Assembly (NCBI GenBank): GCA_000708835.1
Contig: DF237193.1
Coordinates: 60,434-124,433 of the forward strand
Direction: 5' to 3'
Source of the DNA: Klebsormidium nitens
Lineage: Eukaryota; Streptophyta; Klebsormidiophyceae; Klebsormidiales; Klebsormidiaceae
Length of the DNA: 64,000 nucleotides
Shown piece after piece: positions 33,463 through 47,000 of this stretch. The translations under genes were made by a program, and so were the position numbers. Every line of letters begins with the position of its first letter. Position 1 is the stretch's first letter. The notes beneath the pieces are model-generated. The model was not told where the DNA came from. It searched no databases and saw only the letters and a program-made list of their open reading frames with translations.

Positions 33463-34522
33463 GCTGAAACACACGTAGGCCTCAACCAGAGCGACAGTTT
33501 TCAGAAATGCCTGATTGACTCCCGTGTAATCACAAAAAAGCTGCTACGTGCTGGACCCTCTGCATCCAACGTGCAGGCCCGTCTCCAAACCTCCCTGCGT
33601 GACCCTTGCAACGTCGCCTCCCAAAAGCTTCAAATTTATGCTTGCACAAGAAGCCACACCGAGCTGAGTCTTGACGAGTTGGAAGTTGGAACCTTTCAAA
33701 GCTTTTCCGCAGAGCCTCCAAGTTGAAATGTCCCGTGGCTCTTCTCGTATACGTACTCATAAGGCCTCATGTGGCATTGGGCCTTGGGTACCCTACTATA
33801 AACGCTGTTTAAGTGCGTATGTAATATCCAATACGCTTTTGAAGTATTTTGATGCTTCCAAGCAAAATTCATGCCTTGAGTTGTTTTACGTCCAAATGCA
33901 CTAGGATACTCTCAGAACCTAAGTCGACGTATAAGAATAGACAGCTCACGTATTACAGATCATGCGCCTGCATCTCATGTTAAATCCTGTGAATTGGTTA
34001 GCGTGCCAGGGCCATTTTAGACGCACATATCATCGGAAGGTTGTTGCCAGTTGGACCCACAATGACGCCATGGCCCTGGGGCCAAGTGGGGCAGCAGTTC
34101 CTTGCTGCAGACCATCCTGTTAGCGAATGTCAGTAAGGAGACGCCTTGAGTTTGCTAAACTTGTTTTTCTAATGGCAGCGGGGTCATGCATGACGCACAT
34201 TTGGTGCAGGATCAACCGGCCAATGGAGGTTCTAGTCTTTGATCGTGTGGCCAGGGCATGCGGCGGCCGCTCTGGCCCCGCTCTTTGTCGGCGGAGCTTG
34301 AGAAACTCTGCAGCAAAGAGAAGTGAAGGAGTTGGGTCATTCACAACGGATAAGCGGCACATTTCATTTAAACGTAGGATGTTGGCGTCGTCTGATCAGG
34401 CAATCAGCAGGATGTTGCCGGCCCATTTGACAGTCTGGTTGCAACGGTGTGGAGATAGACAGCTAAGTCCACCTAGAAAAAGAGATGGAACGAGCACCGC
34501 AGACTGTTCAGCACTTCACCTC
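33463..34522. promoter_or_regulatory. Divergent intergenic region between S17 and methyltransferase
   Basis: About 1.06 kb holding both 5' UTRs and promoters. The methyltransferase frame is open upstream to about 34127, so its start could be earlier, for example an ATG at 34379. No recognisable regulatory element was found. Confidence 0.45.
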
Positions 34523-37124
34523 ATGACCACCACCACTGTTTCTGAAGCATTCAATCAGATTCCTTCACTAGAGCGCCTTCAGACTTTCAGCCAAAGATCT
34601 TTTAAACTTCAGGGCCCCCTCTGCAGAAGCCTGCATAGCACAGTCCGCAGCCAACTAGCATCAACTCAAACGGACTGCCGAGATTATAGAGAAGAGCCAG
34701 CGCCACAGCTAGAGAATGTTGAAAAACCTCTGGCACCACTTAAAAAGCCGTACTTGGAGATGGACGATCAGCTGATGAGCTATCTTCTAGGGCACAATAA
34801 CGAGGAGGAGATCTTTGCGAGGCTGCGAGAGGAGACGGGGAAGCTGCCGGGGGCAGGGGCCTCGATGCAGGTGCGGTACGTGGCCCACTCTGAACTCCAA
34901 TTGTTTTTAATCTAATGTCTGAGGGGTTGCACAGAAAGCAGGTGCGACGCATAACCCCTTACTATGAAGCTCGTAGAGATTGTCTCAGAATGGACAGTTT
35001 GAGAGTGGACAAGACTTTTACATCTCGGCTGGCAGATGGCGGTGAACCTTGTACAGTTGCTCCTTGTTTTTACCAGGTATCGCCTATGATTAGTGACAAA
35101 TTCTGGATATCAGTGGTTCTGGTGACATGGATGCTGGGACACACGTGAGGTACTTCGCTTGTTTTGTGTTCTCTGTATTGGCGCTGTTGGTTTGATCTAG
35201 TCGCTGTGTACCGCATCAGGAACTGCCATATATTGATTGAGTTTCTGACCGGCGTTCCAACAGCGACCTCCCTAGAGAAGGCCAAGGGGCATCATTTTAG
35301 AATCATCTCTAACTATTGCAACAAACCAGTAAGCATCAACACATTAACATAAAGCACCACACCAAGGCCTTGCAAAATATCCGGGGAAAGCCTGCAGCCC
35401 AGCTCCGCTCGTTGAAAGCACCCTTGGAGACCAAGAATAAACCCCAGATTGCTAATCGCGCAGGTATCCCCTGAGCAAGGCAAGCTCCTGGCTTTCCTCG
35501 TCCGCATCTGCCAAGCGAAACTCGTCATAGAAGTGGGCGTTTACACCGGCTATTCGAGCCTCTCCATGGCCCGGGCTCTGCCTGCCAATGGCCGGTTAGT
35601 GGCGTGTGAATGGGACCCTCGGTGGGTCAAGATCGCGTCCCGCTACTGGGAAGAAGGGGGGGTTCGAGACAAGGTTGACGCAAGACTGGGACCGGCGCTG
35701 GAAACTCTGGAGGGAATGATCGCTGCGGGGGAGACCGACACGTGAGTGTAAAGGAGCTTGGGCATGGTGTTTGATTGGTCGGCGCGCAATCGGAAGCAGG
35801 AATGATGGTTTGTCGATGTTGATAGTTCTCATCAGCAGGGCGCACTGAGAAGGAGAGCGAAAAAGCGGTGTGCTTAGGCGTTGCTCGAAAACGCTTGCCC
35901 GGGTAATAAGCTCGACGGCACTCTATCCTGGTCTTCACAATCGTCAGATTGCTCTCTGAGGCTCCCACTTTGCTTCAATTATCTTGAGCCGCAATCACTT
36001 TGGAGCTTTGTTGGAAAGCTGACGGTCAGACGCTTTCAAAGAACGTCTTCTCTTGGTCGGTGGGAGAGATCGGACAGCCATCTGCCGCTCCCACCGGGCT
36101 CATATGCAAACGCGGGAGCTCTCTTTTAATGCCCATGCAACTTTCGCGACATGATTCTCGGTGTTCAGACTTCGTTTAGTCGCTGTTTCGATTCCGTTTC
36201 AAGACCGCACCTGGCTCGCATTCTCCGTTTTCTCTTTTTCAAGAAGCTGCACGAAATATGTTCTTGTGCACCCAAGTTTTCCCCTTCCAGGATGCACATC
36301 CACTTTGAAACCTTACGCAGCGACATGCTCCTTGCAGGTACGATATGGCCTTCCTGGACGCAGACAAACGGTCGTACCTGGCCTACTTCGAATGTCTACT
36401 CAAGTTGGTAAGTACGGCTTGTTCGGAAATGCGTCCTTGCTTGGCATCATTCTGACCGTTTTTTGGTTACGTTGCCATGTTGGCCCGTTCCGCAGAAAAG
36501 AGCGAGGGCGAAATGAGTTGCCGTTCGGTACTAATTAAGCAGTTTTGGGACCACGCCTGCATCAACAGCTCTGCGCATGCCCGCTCGCTTTCATGACTTC
36601 CAGTTGGAGAGAACTTCCCGAAACAGGGCAAGCTACAGAAGTGCTCTTATAGTAGCAACGTTCGATACGACACACAGAATGCGGATCCGGTTCTGTTCAA
36701 AACGTGCACTGCTTTTGTATGTGTGGATTAAGTTGTGGGGCACCTGCTTGACGTGGGGAAGACCGGTGTCCCGGGCTTCCCCACGATTCGTCTGTACGTT
36801 CTCAAGGCTGGATGCCGTAACTAGGTCACTCGAGCCCTACAGGATCTTTAACGCATGAATTATTTCCATCTTGACGAGATGTGCACGCACGAAACACGTC
36901 GAAAGCTCACTTCACAGACAATTGTTTGGCTGCAGATTCGGCCTGGGGGGCTGATCGTGGTGGACAACGTGCTGTGGCATGGAAAGGTCGCGGATTCGGG
37001 AGTCAAGGACAAAAAGACAGAGGCGCTCCGTCAATTCAACGCCTTTGTTGCCAAAGATGCAAGAGTGTCCACGGTCATGTTGCCGGTCGGTGATGGAATG
37101 ACACTCTGCCAACGGCTGAGTTGA
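34523..37124 (+). CDS. Class I SAM-dependent O-methyltransferase, CCoAOMT-like, probably organellar
   Basis: This is a cation-dependent O-methyltransferase of the caffeoyl-CoA O-methyltransferase-like family. Exons are 34523-34870, 35464-35741, 36338-36407 and 36936-37124 (phases 0, 2, 0), giving 294 residues. The N-terminus is Ser/Thr/Arg-rich (MTTTTVSEAFNQIPS onward), suggesting a transit peptide. SAM-binding motif I is VIEVGVYTGYSSL (residues 138-149). The metal site matches the family: Asp216 in FLDADK, then Asp242-Asn243 in PGGLIVVDNVLW, with the same 26-residue spacing as known CCoAOMTs. The C-terminal MLPVGDGMTLCQRL is also typical. Substrates could be phenolic esters, flavonoids or others; the sequence does not decide this. 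It resembles the CCoAOMT-like branch with plastid or mitochondrial leaders more than the cytosolic lignin enzymes. Confidence 0.92.
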
Positions 37125-38023
37125 CCTTAAATAGCATGTGGGTCAAAATCAATATCAACCAAGTGAACTTCCTCGGGCACCGTCACCAAGACATATTAGT
37201 ATGAACACGTACTGCGCACTGAGAAAGCTGCGCAGCCGCAATTGAAAACGCCGGAACCTTAGAGTTGTTTTACTGCAGTGGGACTGTCAACTGTGCTTGC
37301 GATCCAACATGTCACCTTTGATCCATGATTGATGTCTTGCCCAATTTAACATTCGAACGCAGAGCTCGGCTCGATCGAACCACATACGAAGGCGCCACAA
37401 TTCCTATAGAGATTGCTCGGGTTCACACATGTGCGACAGTGCCAGGTCGGATCTATGAAAGTAGCTGGTTGATGCTCCTACGTAATTGCTCTCTTGCATG
37501 ATCGATCGAAGGCGTCTGGCAGACTGATCATTCGAACATGCGCTGCCGTGCACTAGCGTCGCATTGAACGATCATGGGCACCATGAGCTGTCAGATCCCA
37601 TGCATCATGTTCCAACCGTTCGGCAAACTAATCGAACTCAAATCATCACTTTCGTTCACGTGTGCAGCTCGAGCTAACACATCTCAGATGAAAGCTTTCT
37701 CAGTGATGGATGGCAGCCACTCGCAGAGCCAGTGATGGTTGGCAGCCGGCATGGTCGAAAAGTAGGCCTCGCAGAAAAGCGCAGAGCTAGCAGCTATACG
37801 CCCAACTGACAACGTGCACGCCTTTCAAACACCCCCGTTGAAGTCTGCCCAAAAATTCTCAGATCTTGCTGGGTGCTGAAGCGGCAGTCATTGAAAAAAA
37901 AGTTGAGAACTGCAGTTGTCGTGCAGACGCTATGATCAGATTGTCGTTGTGCCTCCTCTTTGATTGTGAAGGTTCATCAACTTTGACCGTTCGTACCAAA
38001 TAGCAGATGGCAAGAACATTCAA
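37125..38023. other. Intergenic region between convergent genes, no gene seen
   Basis: It holds the 3' ends of the methyltransferase and the SUMO protease. The short direct repeat CAGTGATGGxTGGCAGCC occurs twice near 37705-37748. Nothing coding was found. Confidence 0.6.
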
Positions 38024-41000
38024 CTACACGAGGATCCTCGATCTTACTGCAGCGGCTGCTGCTCGCCGGGCCAGAACCCCCTCAAGTTGACTGTTTCTTT
38101 CCGGGGACTTCACTTTTTCCAGTGTGGTGCGCTTTGATCGCTTGGGACGGTTCCCGGCACTTTCGTCCACTCCCGTTTCCTCGTCCTCATCTGAGTCAAC
38201 GGTCAACACCTCCCGCTTTGTTTCGGCCGCTTTCCCCGCAGCTCTAACACCATTCCCCACGTCACTTGGCGCACGGTGACGTGATGGTTCCTCCACTGCC
38301 ACGTCACGTGGTGGCGGCGTCCTCTCCTCCCGTTCATCCCCCCAACCCTCGCCGCCCGTTCCTTGCTCCTGGGATGGGGTCTCGCGCATCAACTTTTCCA
38401 GAGACTTCCATTTCCTCCGCTCGCCCTCGCTCTCCGGCACGCCACGCTCTTGCCAGAACCCAAAGCTCAGCCGGGGCCCTTTTCTCTCACCCCCACCCAG
38501 CCGCTCGCTATCCGCCCAATCCTCCGCACCTCCCTTCCCCCCCTCGCTCAGCGGTAGGCCGTTCTCGCCCCCTGCCTTCCACTCATCTTCGCTTCCCATT
38601 CCCTCGGTTCCCCCCTCAACACCCGCCCGCCTCTGCCGGCGCTCCGGTTCAAACCCCTCCGAATCCTCGTCCGGATCCAAATCCTCAAATCCCGTCAATT
38701 TGAGTCCGTCGCTCTTCCCGTTAGCCACGCCCTCCGCAAACCCGCTCCCGTTTGCCTGGCCACTCCCCCGGCGGATCACAGCCCCGGTCTGCAACAAGTT
38801 CGCTTTTCCCTTGGCCCCAACCAACCCGTTTGCGAAGCTCCTTGCGCTATCGCCAGCTTTCCCCCCGTTTTGACTGGACCGCCCGCCTCCGGAATGCACT
38901 TCCCCGTTTCTTGGCGACCGCCCAGTGCCGCTGGGCCCTGGCCTGGTCGCCCCCGCGCGCGTGCCCTGGTGCCCGGGAGGTCCAAAAAGGGGCGACCGGG
39001 ACGGCGCGCTGACGATCGTGCAGTCGTCATCTTCCGCTGGTGCAGTCGTTCCGCTGTCCGGCGCCGGAACAAGCTCTTGGGTCCTCAGACCCCTGCGAGG
39101 TTCACCGAGTTTAGTCACGACAGGTTTGCCGCTTTCAAACCCCGAGGGGGTCGGGCCCTTCTCACCGAGGGGCAGGAACTGAAAGCCGCTGCTGGCCGGC
39201 TCGGGGGGAAAGGCGCCCGGTATCGTCACCCCCTGAACCAGCTCATCCGACCAATCAGTCGGTCCCGCCGCCTCTTCTGCATCTGTTCCCTCTGCCTCAT
39301 CGTCTCTCCGTCCTTCGGCGAGGTAGTGTTTGAAGTCAGCGTCAATGTCGAGCGACGACCGGAATCTCTTTGTCTCCCGATCCGTCGATCGCGCGTCACC
39401 GTCCTCCGTCAGCGAGGCCCGGTCCGTTTTTCCCGGTCGCAAAAACCGGTCACTCGTCCCGCCATGTTCTCCGGAAGGCCCTCCTTTCCTGTGGTCGGCC
39501 AACCCCTCCCGGTCCCAACTCTCCGCCTCAGCGCTTGTTGATTCGCTTCTCTGATCGTCTTCCTGACTAAAGTTCTGAGAAACCGGCCCTCGCTCATGCG
39601 CCCCGGGCTCGAAAACTGGACTATCGGGCACTTCCGCGGGTCCCGGGTTATTTGCCTCGTCGGGCGCTAACCCGGTCGGTTCGTCCAGCATAACCCGGAG
39701 TTCCGTCGCCGAACCCTCCCCGTAACCCGGATCCCTGCTTGGCCTCTGTGGAGAGCCACTCAAAAGATTCTGGGTTGCTCTGGCTCTCATTCGGTCTATC
39801 TTTTTCATTTCCGGTTGCGGCTGCGCAACCGTTTCCAACTCGTTTCCCTGTCGCAATTCCGCCAGAGACTGCTCGGTTCGGACTCTGGCGTTAAGCCTGT
39901 CCAAAGCGTTCTCTGCTCTTTTCAACATTTCCTCGGTAGGACCGCTCATTGTTTCCGATCGGCTAGCGCCCTCCAGTTCTCCATCACCCCTAGACAACGC
40001 CTCCCCTTGCCGCTCCACAGCCTCAACCCGCCTCTTCGTACCCCCCAACTTTGATTCTCCGTCCAGTTTCTTTGGCGCCCTCAATTTCTGCAGAATCGTT
40101 TCAACCGGCGTTCGCTTGCTCCCACTACCCGCTTCAACGCCCGTCTCAGCCCCCCGGAGTGCGCCTTTCTCTGCCCCCTCCCCCGTTTGCCCGCTGGCCG
40201 CATCCCCCCGGGGCGCCTTGACGGCCTCTCCCAAAAAGTCCACCTCATTCTCGTTCTCCTCGCCGTCTGTGACGCAAGCTTCCGCGCCCCCGCCCTCGTG
40301 CGCGCTTCTGCTAGGACCTTCTCTCCCCTCCATCGACTCATCCCCAAAGAACCCCGCCAACCCCGCTGGCCTGTCCCTCACGTTTTCTTCTTCCCGACCG
40401 CCCGAACCCTTCTCGCCGGGGCTCCAGCTTCCCACCGGCGCCCACCTCGCACGAAACGCTCCCGGCGTTCCTGCCGCGCCTAGTTCTCCCAAGGACTCGC
40501 GCTCCGCCCCCTCGCGGCCGCTGCTCTCCACCTCGCCCCCTTGCGTCCTGCTCACAGCGCGCATCACCCCGATCGCAATATCCTTCTTCAACCTCGCATT
40601 GTCTGGCGCACTACGCGCCCCCGTGCTGCCGCTCCTCCGATGGGCCTTTTCCGTTCCCTGCGCAAACGAGCTGGGCTCTTCTGAGCTCTCGCGGGACGAG
40701 TCCGCATCGGCATCAGGGCTCTCACCTCTGTCCCGAGCAGCAAACCAACCGCCCTCTCCTCCATTTCCATCTTCAAACCGCCCTCCCGCCGCCCCGCTTC
40801 GATTCCCCTCCTCTTCCCGAGACCACTGGTCATCCCCTCTCTCTCCCCGTACGGCTTCCTCCTCGGCCCCGTCTTCTTCCCCCGCACCTTCCGCTGCCCC
40901 TCTTTCCGACCAGCCCCGTTCGTGCGGTGCTCCCGACTCCCCCGCACCGTCCTCTCCGTCGTTATCCGACAGCGGCGAACCCCCCAGCTCGTCGATCTCG

Positions 41001-44000
41001 TGCAACTCCCCCAGAACGGGATGAATTACCAGTTGCATTCCGCTCCGTTCCCCCGGCTCCTTCTCCCCCCCACTTTCCTCGGCTTCGCCGCCCCCGTCCA
41101 GAACAACCGTCAGCTCACGTACCTCTGACCGCTTCTCATCCATGCCGCGCTGCCAACCCTTCTCTTCTGAGATACCCTCAGATCTTTGCACTCCGTCGGA
41201 ACTGCTCGGACTGGCGGAATCAACCCCCAAACCGCGCCCGGCGCCAATCCCCCTACCGGGCGCACTCCCGGACACTTCCCGCCTCGCCACAGCCTCACCC
41301 TCGCTTCCGCTCCCCTCACCGCCGTTCTCGCTGGGGGCGGCAGGCGACTGCTCAAATTCCGAACGTCCACCCTGTGCAGAGGCCGTTTCCAACCCCTCTG
41401 ACCGTGCTCTCTTTCGTGGCGCTTCCGCATCAATCCGGTCAACCCGCGCATCGAAACCACCGCAGCTTCCTGCCGTATCGGACCGCTCCCTCTTGTCCCC
41501 ACGCCGGGCCTCCTCCTCCTCGTCTTCCGAGTCCGGCACGCGTTCGTCAGCGTCTCTCCGCCTGACGTCAGCACCCTTCTGCCGCGCCGCACCGGCCGGC
41601 TTCACCGCTTGGTTCAGCGTAGACGGCCGAACAGCTTCCGCCTTCTCCTCCAAAGCAATCTGGTCGAGGCGTCGTCTGTAGAAGGCCAATGGTCCCGACT
41701 CTTCTGACGAACCCCTCTCCTTCTGTGGACCCGCCGCCCCGCTTGCATCAGCCGCTCCCGCATCGCCCCCCTCGTTGGCCGCTCCCGGGCTCCGTTTCCG
41801 CTTCTGCGGGGACGGATCCAGGTCAACGCTGAGCGGATTGTCCGGGTCGACAGCCGCCCCAGGATCTTCCTTCAACGCAGCCCGCAAGTCCTCCTCCGTC
41901 AACGGCGCAGCGCGCGCGCTCTCCCGCCCGTCTGCGGCAGCACGCGCACCGTCCTCGTCCCCACTTGTCCTCTCTAACTCCTCATCGTACGCTGACGTCA
42001 GCACGGGCCCCCCTTTCCCCTCTTCTTTACGGGGCCTCTTCGCACTCGGTTTCGGCGCGTCCTTCCGCCGCGCCTCGGCGATTTCGTCCTCTGCCGGGGG
42101 GATCCCCCGGTCGGCGCGCCGCTTCTGCGTACCCACCCCGGCGTCGCTGCCGCCATGGGTGACGTCAGTCCAGAGCGCATTGAGGCTGCCCCGGTCAAGG
42201 ATCGCCGTGTTGCCCTGCGCTAGTTCGCCCGCCAGGCGGATGACGAGCTCGCGCAGGTACGCGCGCTTCACCGAGGCCTCCCCCGGGGTGAACCAGTTCG
42301 GCGTCATCTGAAGAAAGAGGCGGCACTTACATTAGCTCAAACGGGGAAATGAAAGCAAGCCATGTTCTCCTCCAAAGGAAGCGAAACCAATGAACTTATC
42401 TTCGTGAACTTACGTTCGTGCTTTGCACCTCTTTTCGTTTTTGATATCAGGCCGCCCCCGCATATTAAAAGATACAAACGACAACACCCACGGACGTCCC
42501 AATCTTGTACGACTGTAATCAGCAAGCGCCTTCAGATCTCGCTATTAAACCAGACGTCAAAACTCTTTTTAGGGTCAGAATTGCGAGCAGTCTGGAGAGA
42601 AATAAGCTGTCACATCGGTGTGCTGAACCCCAAACAATCATCACCCACCTTGTAATGGCCCTTCCTGGCGCTGCCTAACCGCCTGTCGAAGATCGGGGGA
42701 GGGTCCGCGATGAACTGCTCGACATAGTGGAGCAGGAACAGCCCGCAGTCGCAGTGATTGTCTTGCTGGGGGACCTGGACATGGACAGGGTGATGTCAGC
42801 AGCCACGTCAGCGGCTCACCAATGCATGGTACGGCGTTCAAGTTGCGGGGCTTTGGGGCGTACTACTGGGAGGCGTTGGCGACCCTTGAGAAGACTCTGC
42901 GCTTCGAAAGGCAGTATTACAAGTTCCTACCCTTAAGCGCGTATGATGCTCTTAGTCCGTCGAGCACTTTGATGTAGCTTTTTTGCACATGGACAATTCC
43001 AACTTGACCAAGTTTTCAGCAGCCTCAAACAGATGCCAGCACGAATTTGAGCCTTAGAACCGGTAGCCCCGATCAAAAACACGAGGAAGGAACAAAGCGG
43101 ATCCAAGGCAGATGCGAAGGCATTGCTCGAGAAACAGGCAGCTTCTAAGAACGTTCTGAGCCATGCTGGACGCAGCAAGTCAGAGGTACGCAAACGGCGG
43201 TCTGACTGCTTGCAGTTCGCTGTCTACGGAATTGCTCGGAGGATGTGGGGCCGAAAATTGGAAGCTGTGCAGCACCAAAGGATTGAGAACACTAAAAACA
43301 CTGATAAAAGCAAAGGATTGAGAACACACCTTGACTTGGATGAAGGGCATCGCCGTCCTCGAAAACTGTTGCAAGGGCTCGTTCCCCTTGGGCCGCTCTT
43401 CATCGGGGTGGGTCGCCAGCCAAAGTTCGGTCAGGTACCTGGACACGTGTGCAAGAAAAGCCATCCATTAGCCGCGTTGACCTTCCTAGGTAGGTTGACT
43501 AACCTTTCTGGTTAGCTTGGTCGACCCTGCTAGATGGCTGTGGTTGCGGCCAGCGAAAAACAACAACAGCAGTCTGCACCAAACGCGAAACCGGTGGATC
43601 TCCGACTGTCCCATTGCAGTTTTCAGTCCGGCATTCTTCAAGAAGCTGGTACTTCCCGCCGAGTTTCTTACTGTAGTTTCCGTATCTTTCATGAGACGAA
43701 GCGCTCCTGGATTTTTCCGGAGACTGAGCTTGTTCCGGCGCCCAGAAAATAACGTGAAGGTGAAAGCGTGAAAAGACTCACTGTCGCAGCAGATCCTCCA
43801 CGTTGGTATGCCCCCCCGCCATCGAGTCGAGCTGCAGGATGCACGGAGTCCGCTGACCTAACCACGGGCCGGCCAGCTTGCCGTTGATGCTGTCCCCGCC
43901 GCCAGGGTATACGATGATGGCCAGGCTCCAGTGCAAACTGCACAAAAGATCGGTGATGTCTCTGAGAAAAGTTTGGGCTGCACTTCCTTTGGATCTGACA

Positions 44001-47000
44001 AGGTTGATTCCACTGCGAACTGATGAAAGAATCGGGGACTCACGTTTGGGATATGCGACAATGGCAAGGCTCCGGCGCAAGCTGTACAGAGAAGCCACGA
44101 CCGTAAGTTTGATCAAGGTTCGCAAAGGAACCACTGGGATACGACAAAACTGCTCAGTTGAAACTTCAATGATCCTTCTCTCAGATGCAAAAAAGCAACC
44201 GGGCTCCCGTGCAAGCTGCAGTAAACACCACTGATCTCATGCAAGATAGAGTTCGTTGAGAAATTTCCGAAGAGTGTTGTTCCCTGAGGGATGCAAATTG
44301 CAGCAAGTCTGTATTCGCCAGCCATAGGCCAGGATCCAGCACAAGCTGAAGAGAACGTTGATGCTTTGCAATAGAAAATACTGGGGCCACAAGCTCCGAC
44401 TCATCAAGATAGTGTCTGAGTAGGGAGTATCTGTCTCTGGATGGTTTGAATTTTGAAAATGGTCTGAATGGGCTTCCTAATATTACGGAGCAATGGTGCG
44501 GGAGGTGCAGGACAGGAGGTTTGGTCAAAGAGCAGACCTGGACAAATGGAGACTCCTTTCAACTTAGGGGGCCGATAATGGCCGGCTGGCTTGATGCGGA
44601 TTCAAACCTCCGGATTTTGAGCGCCGGAGACGAAACTTTCAGCTAAAACGAAAAGGGACACAGCTACGAAACAAGATTCTTAGAAAAGCAGAACATCCGC
44701 AGTTGCAAACGGCACTCAACAATAGCCAACGCAACAGACACGGTGATTCGCGTTTCACTTCTACTACCAACGAATAAGAGGAAGAATACCAGGGAGGTGG
44801 TCAATGAGGAAAATCAGAACGGAAAAGGCGAGAGATTCTTCTCAAGTGCACTCCCCTAGGAAAGAATGCATGATGAGAGCAGGAAGGCGCAAGGGGCATG
44901 ACATCACCTCCATTGCGTATGGGCACCCGCCAAATCACCTCCGAACCAAACAGAGTAGTCCCGGACTTACTGGGCGCCAAATGCTTGAGCCCTCAATGTC
45001 CAGGTTCGCTACCCGGAAAAGCCTCAAGACCTTGTGAAAATAAGGTGACGTCCTGTCGCCTCACCTCTGGTTGACGGGCACGATGACGAAGTCCTTGAGG
45101 AAGATGTCGACCTTGCGTGTCCACTTGTTCATGCGCCGGAAGGCCTCCTCGCCCGACGCGCCCCGCTTGCGCGCCTCCTGCGCAGTCTCGGTCAGCTTCT
45201 TGAAGAAGAAGCTGTTCACGATGTGGATGCGGCCCGCGTGCTCGTCCGACAGGTTCGCCACTTGGAGGAACCTACACGAGAATAACTGGAATTTCAGCAC
45301 TGTTGATGAAGATACTCCGCGAAATAAGTTCACATAATCTACAGAAGTCCCGGCGCTTTAGCATCGCTCTAGTGGCAAGTGGCAATCTGGAGAAATTGAC
45401 GAAAGAAGGGGCTGGCAGATTCAAGATCGCAGCTTTGGAAGTTTCAATTCATCAGTGTCTTCATTTACGTTGTTCGCAAAACTTCCGGCGTTTCAAATAC
45501 GCTGTCGTCGTAGGGTTATCAACCTGGCAAGATAGGCAAATAATATCGTGCTGTATGTATTTTTGGGCCCAACTACTATTTTGTTCTTTGAGAGCCGAAG
45601 CAAAGAAAAGTTGAGGGTACACAAACAAGGTAGCAAAAGAAGAAGGTTGGGAGAAGGTTTGAACAAACTACGACACAGTTGCACATGTCGACCTACCAGA
45701 ATGTCCGCATAATCAGTCCCAGCTCAGCTAAGATAACAGATCGCACACTTTTTAGAGACGAAGTCCCTTAAGGCAGCGGAGCCTCGTGCAGAGCCTCTCA
45801 CCTCCATAACAAGCCTATTGGGATTCTCATTTCCACGCTATGGAACTGAGCCCAAGGAGTACATTGACACCTTCCTTACAGGCGGGAGCGACTCCAAGAA
45901 CAAGCTTAGCTCGTCCACCGGATCTTTGCTTCAGGTAGACCATGTTTCCAAGAAAAACAACCAACATAGAACCGTTTTGATGTGGATCTTACACAGACTC
46001 GTAAGTCAAATCACACCAATCAGCTGAGACCCGCTCACTTGATGTAGAAGTCGATGAGGGTATCGTTGAGGAACTCGTGGGGCTCCAGGCGGGCCAGGTC
46101 GGTGGTGGAGATGGTAACGGCGTCAGGGTCGTTTGGGGGGAAGTGGAACGTCTGGATGGACGGCTTCTGGTGGCGGCTGGGCCGGGTGTAGTGCCTAGGG
46201 GTGCAGCAGAAATCCGTCAGCAATGCGAATGGTTGTTAAAGCAAGTGCCGACCCTGATTCACCTCCAGGAGCTTTCGTCAGTCGCCGCCCGCTATTGCAA
46301 TCGTCGAGCAAGGATCTTGTTGGAGGCCGTCAGCTGGCTAAGACACTGATTGATAGCAAGTCCAATCGAAGGTTGACATTTCTCTGGGGGTATAATGGAA
46401 CACAGCAGACTCGAGCTCCTCGCAAGGCAAGCTAAGCGGCCCTGACGACTTGCGCAATTTACGAGAAAGAAGCGGTTCGTGGAAAACGCGCTAACATTCA
46501 AAGCATTCTTCACCAAGAGAGCCTGACAGACTATGAAAAGCTCAAACTTCTAAAGCAAGCCACCAGCTGTCCAATTGCTTTCACTACATCTCCAAGACCT
46601 GCCCGCAAGAACGCTGCGCAGCCAGACGGGGCGCATCCACGTGCAGAAAAACCCTAAAACCCTGAAACGCCTGCACTCTCAAACCATCAACCAGATGCAG
46701 CTTCTCACTCGCTCGCGAGGGCGGCAGCCCGCTGGCGCTGGTCGGCCTTCGGGTTCAGAAGCGCCGCGCTCTCCGCTGGCCGTCCGTTGGTACACTGTTT
46801 GATGTACTCCGGCCTGTCGGCAATGAAAATGACGTAAGCAACACGTACCGAAAGCGACTGGCGTGCTCGTGCGCGAAGAAAAGAAGCACAGCGTTAACCA
46901 GGGGTTTGACTCTGGCCTGCCTGTTGCCAGGGTTGCAAGCAGTGGACAGAAAGCGTCTGGTAGAATTCTCAAAGAACTCAGAAGCCTGGAGCTTGTAAGG

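Noticed and set aside
40116-41024. Plus-strand open frame of 302 codons opposite the protease tail (also 38870-39541, 41142-41681 and 41775-42311)
   Set aside because: It is antisense to a GC-rich, low-complexity coding exon. Its Pro/Ser/Arg composition is what the complement of Glu/Gly/Ser codons gives, and no splice or start signals support it.
38024-42307. The 1427-codon frame as a stand-alone gene starting at its first ATG
   Set aside because: That ATG follows directly on a CAG acceptor, and the first residues (NWFTPGEASVKR) complete the protease domain encoded upstream.
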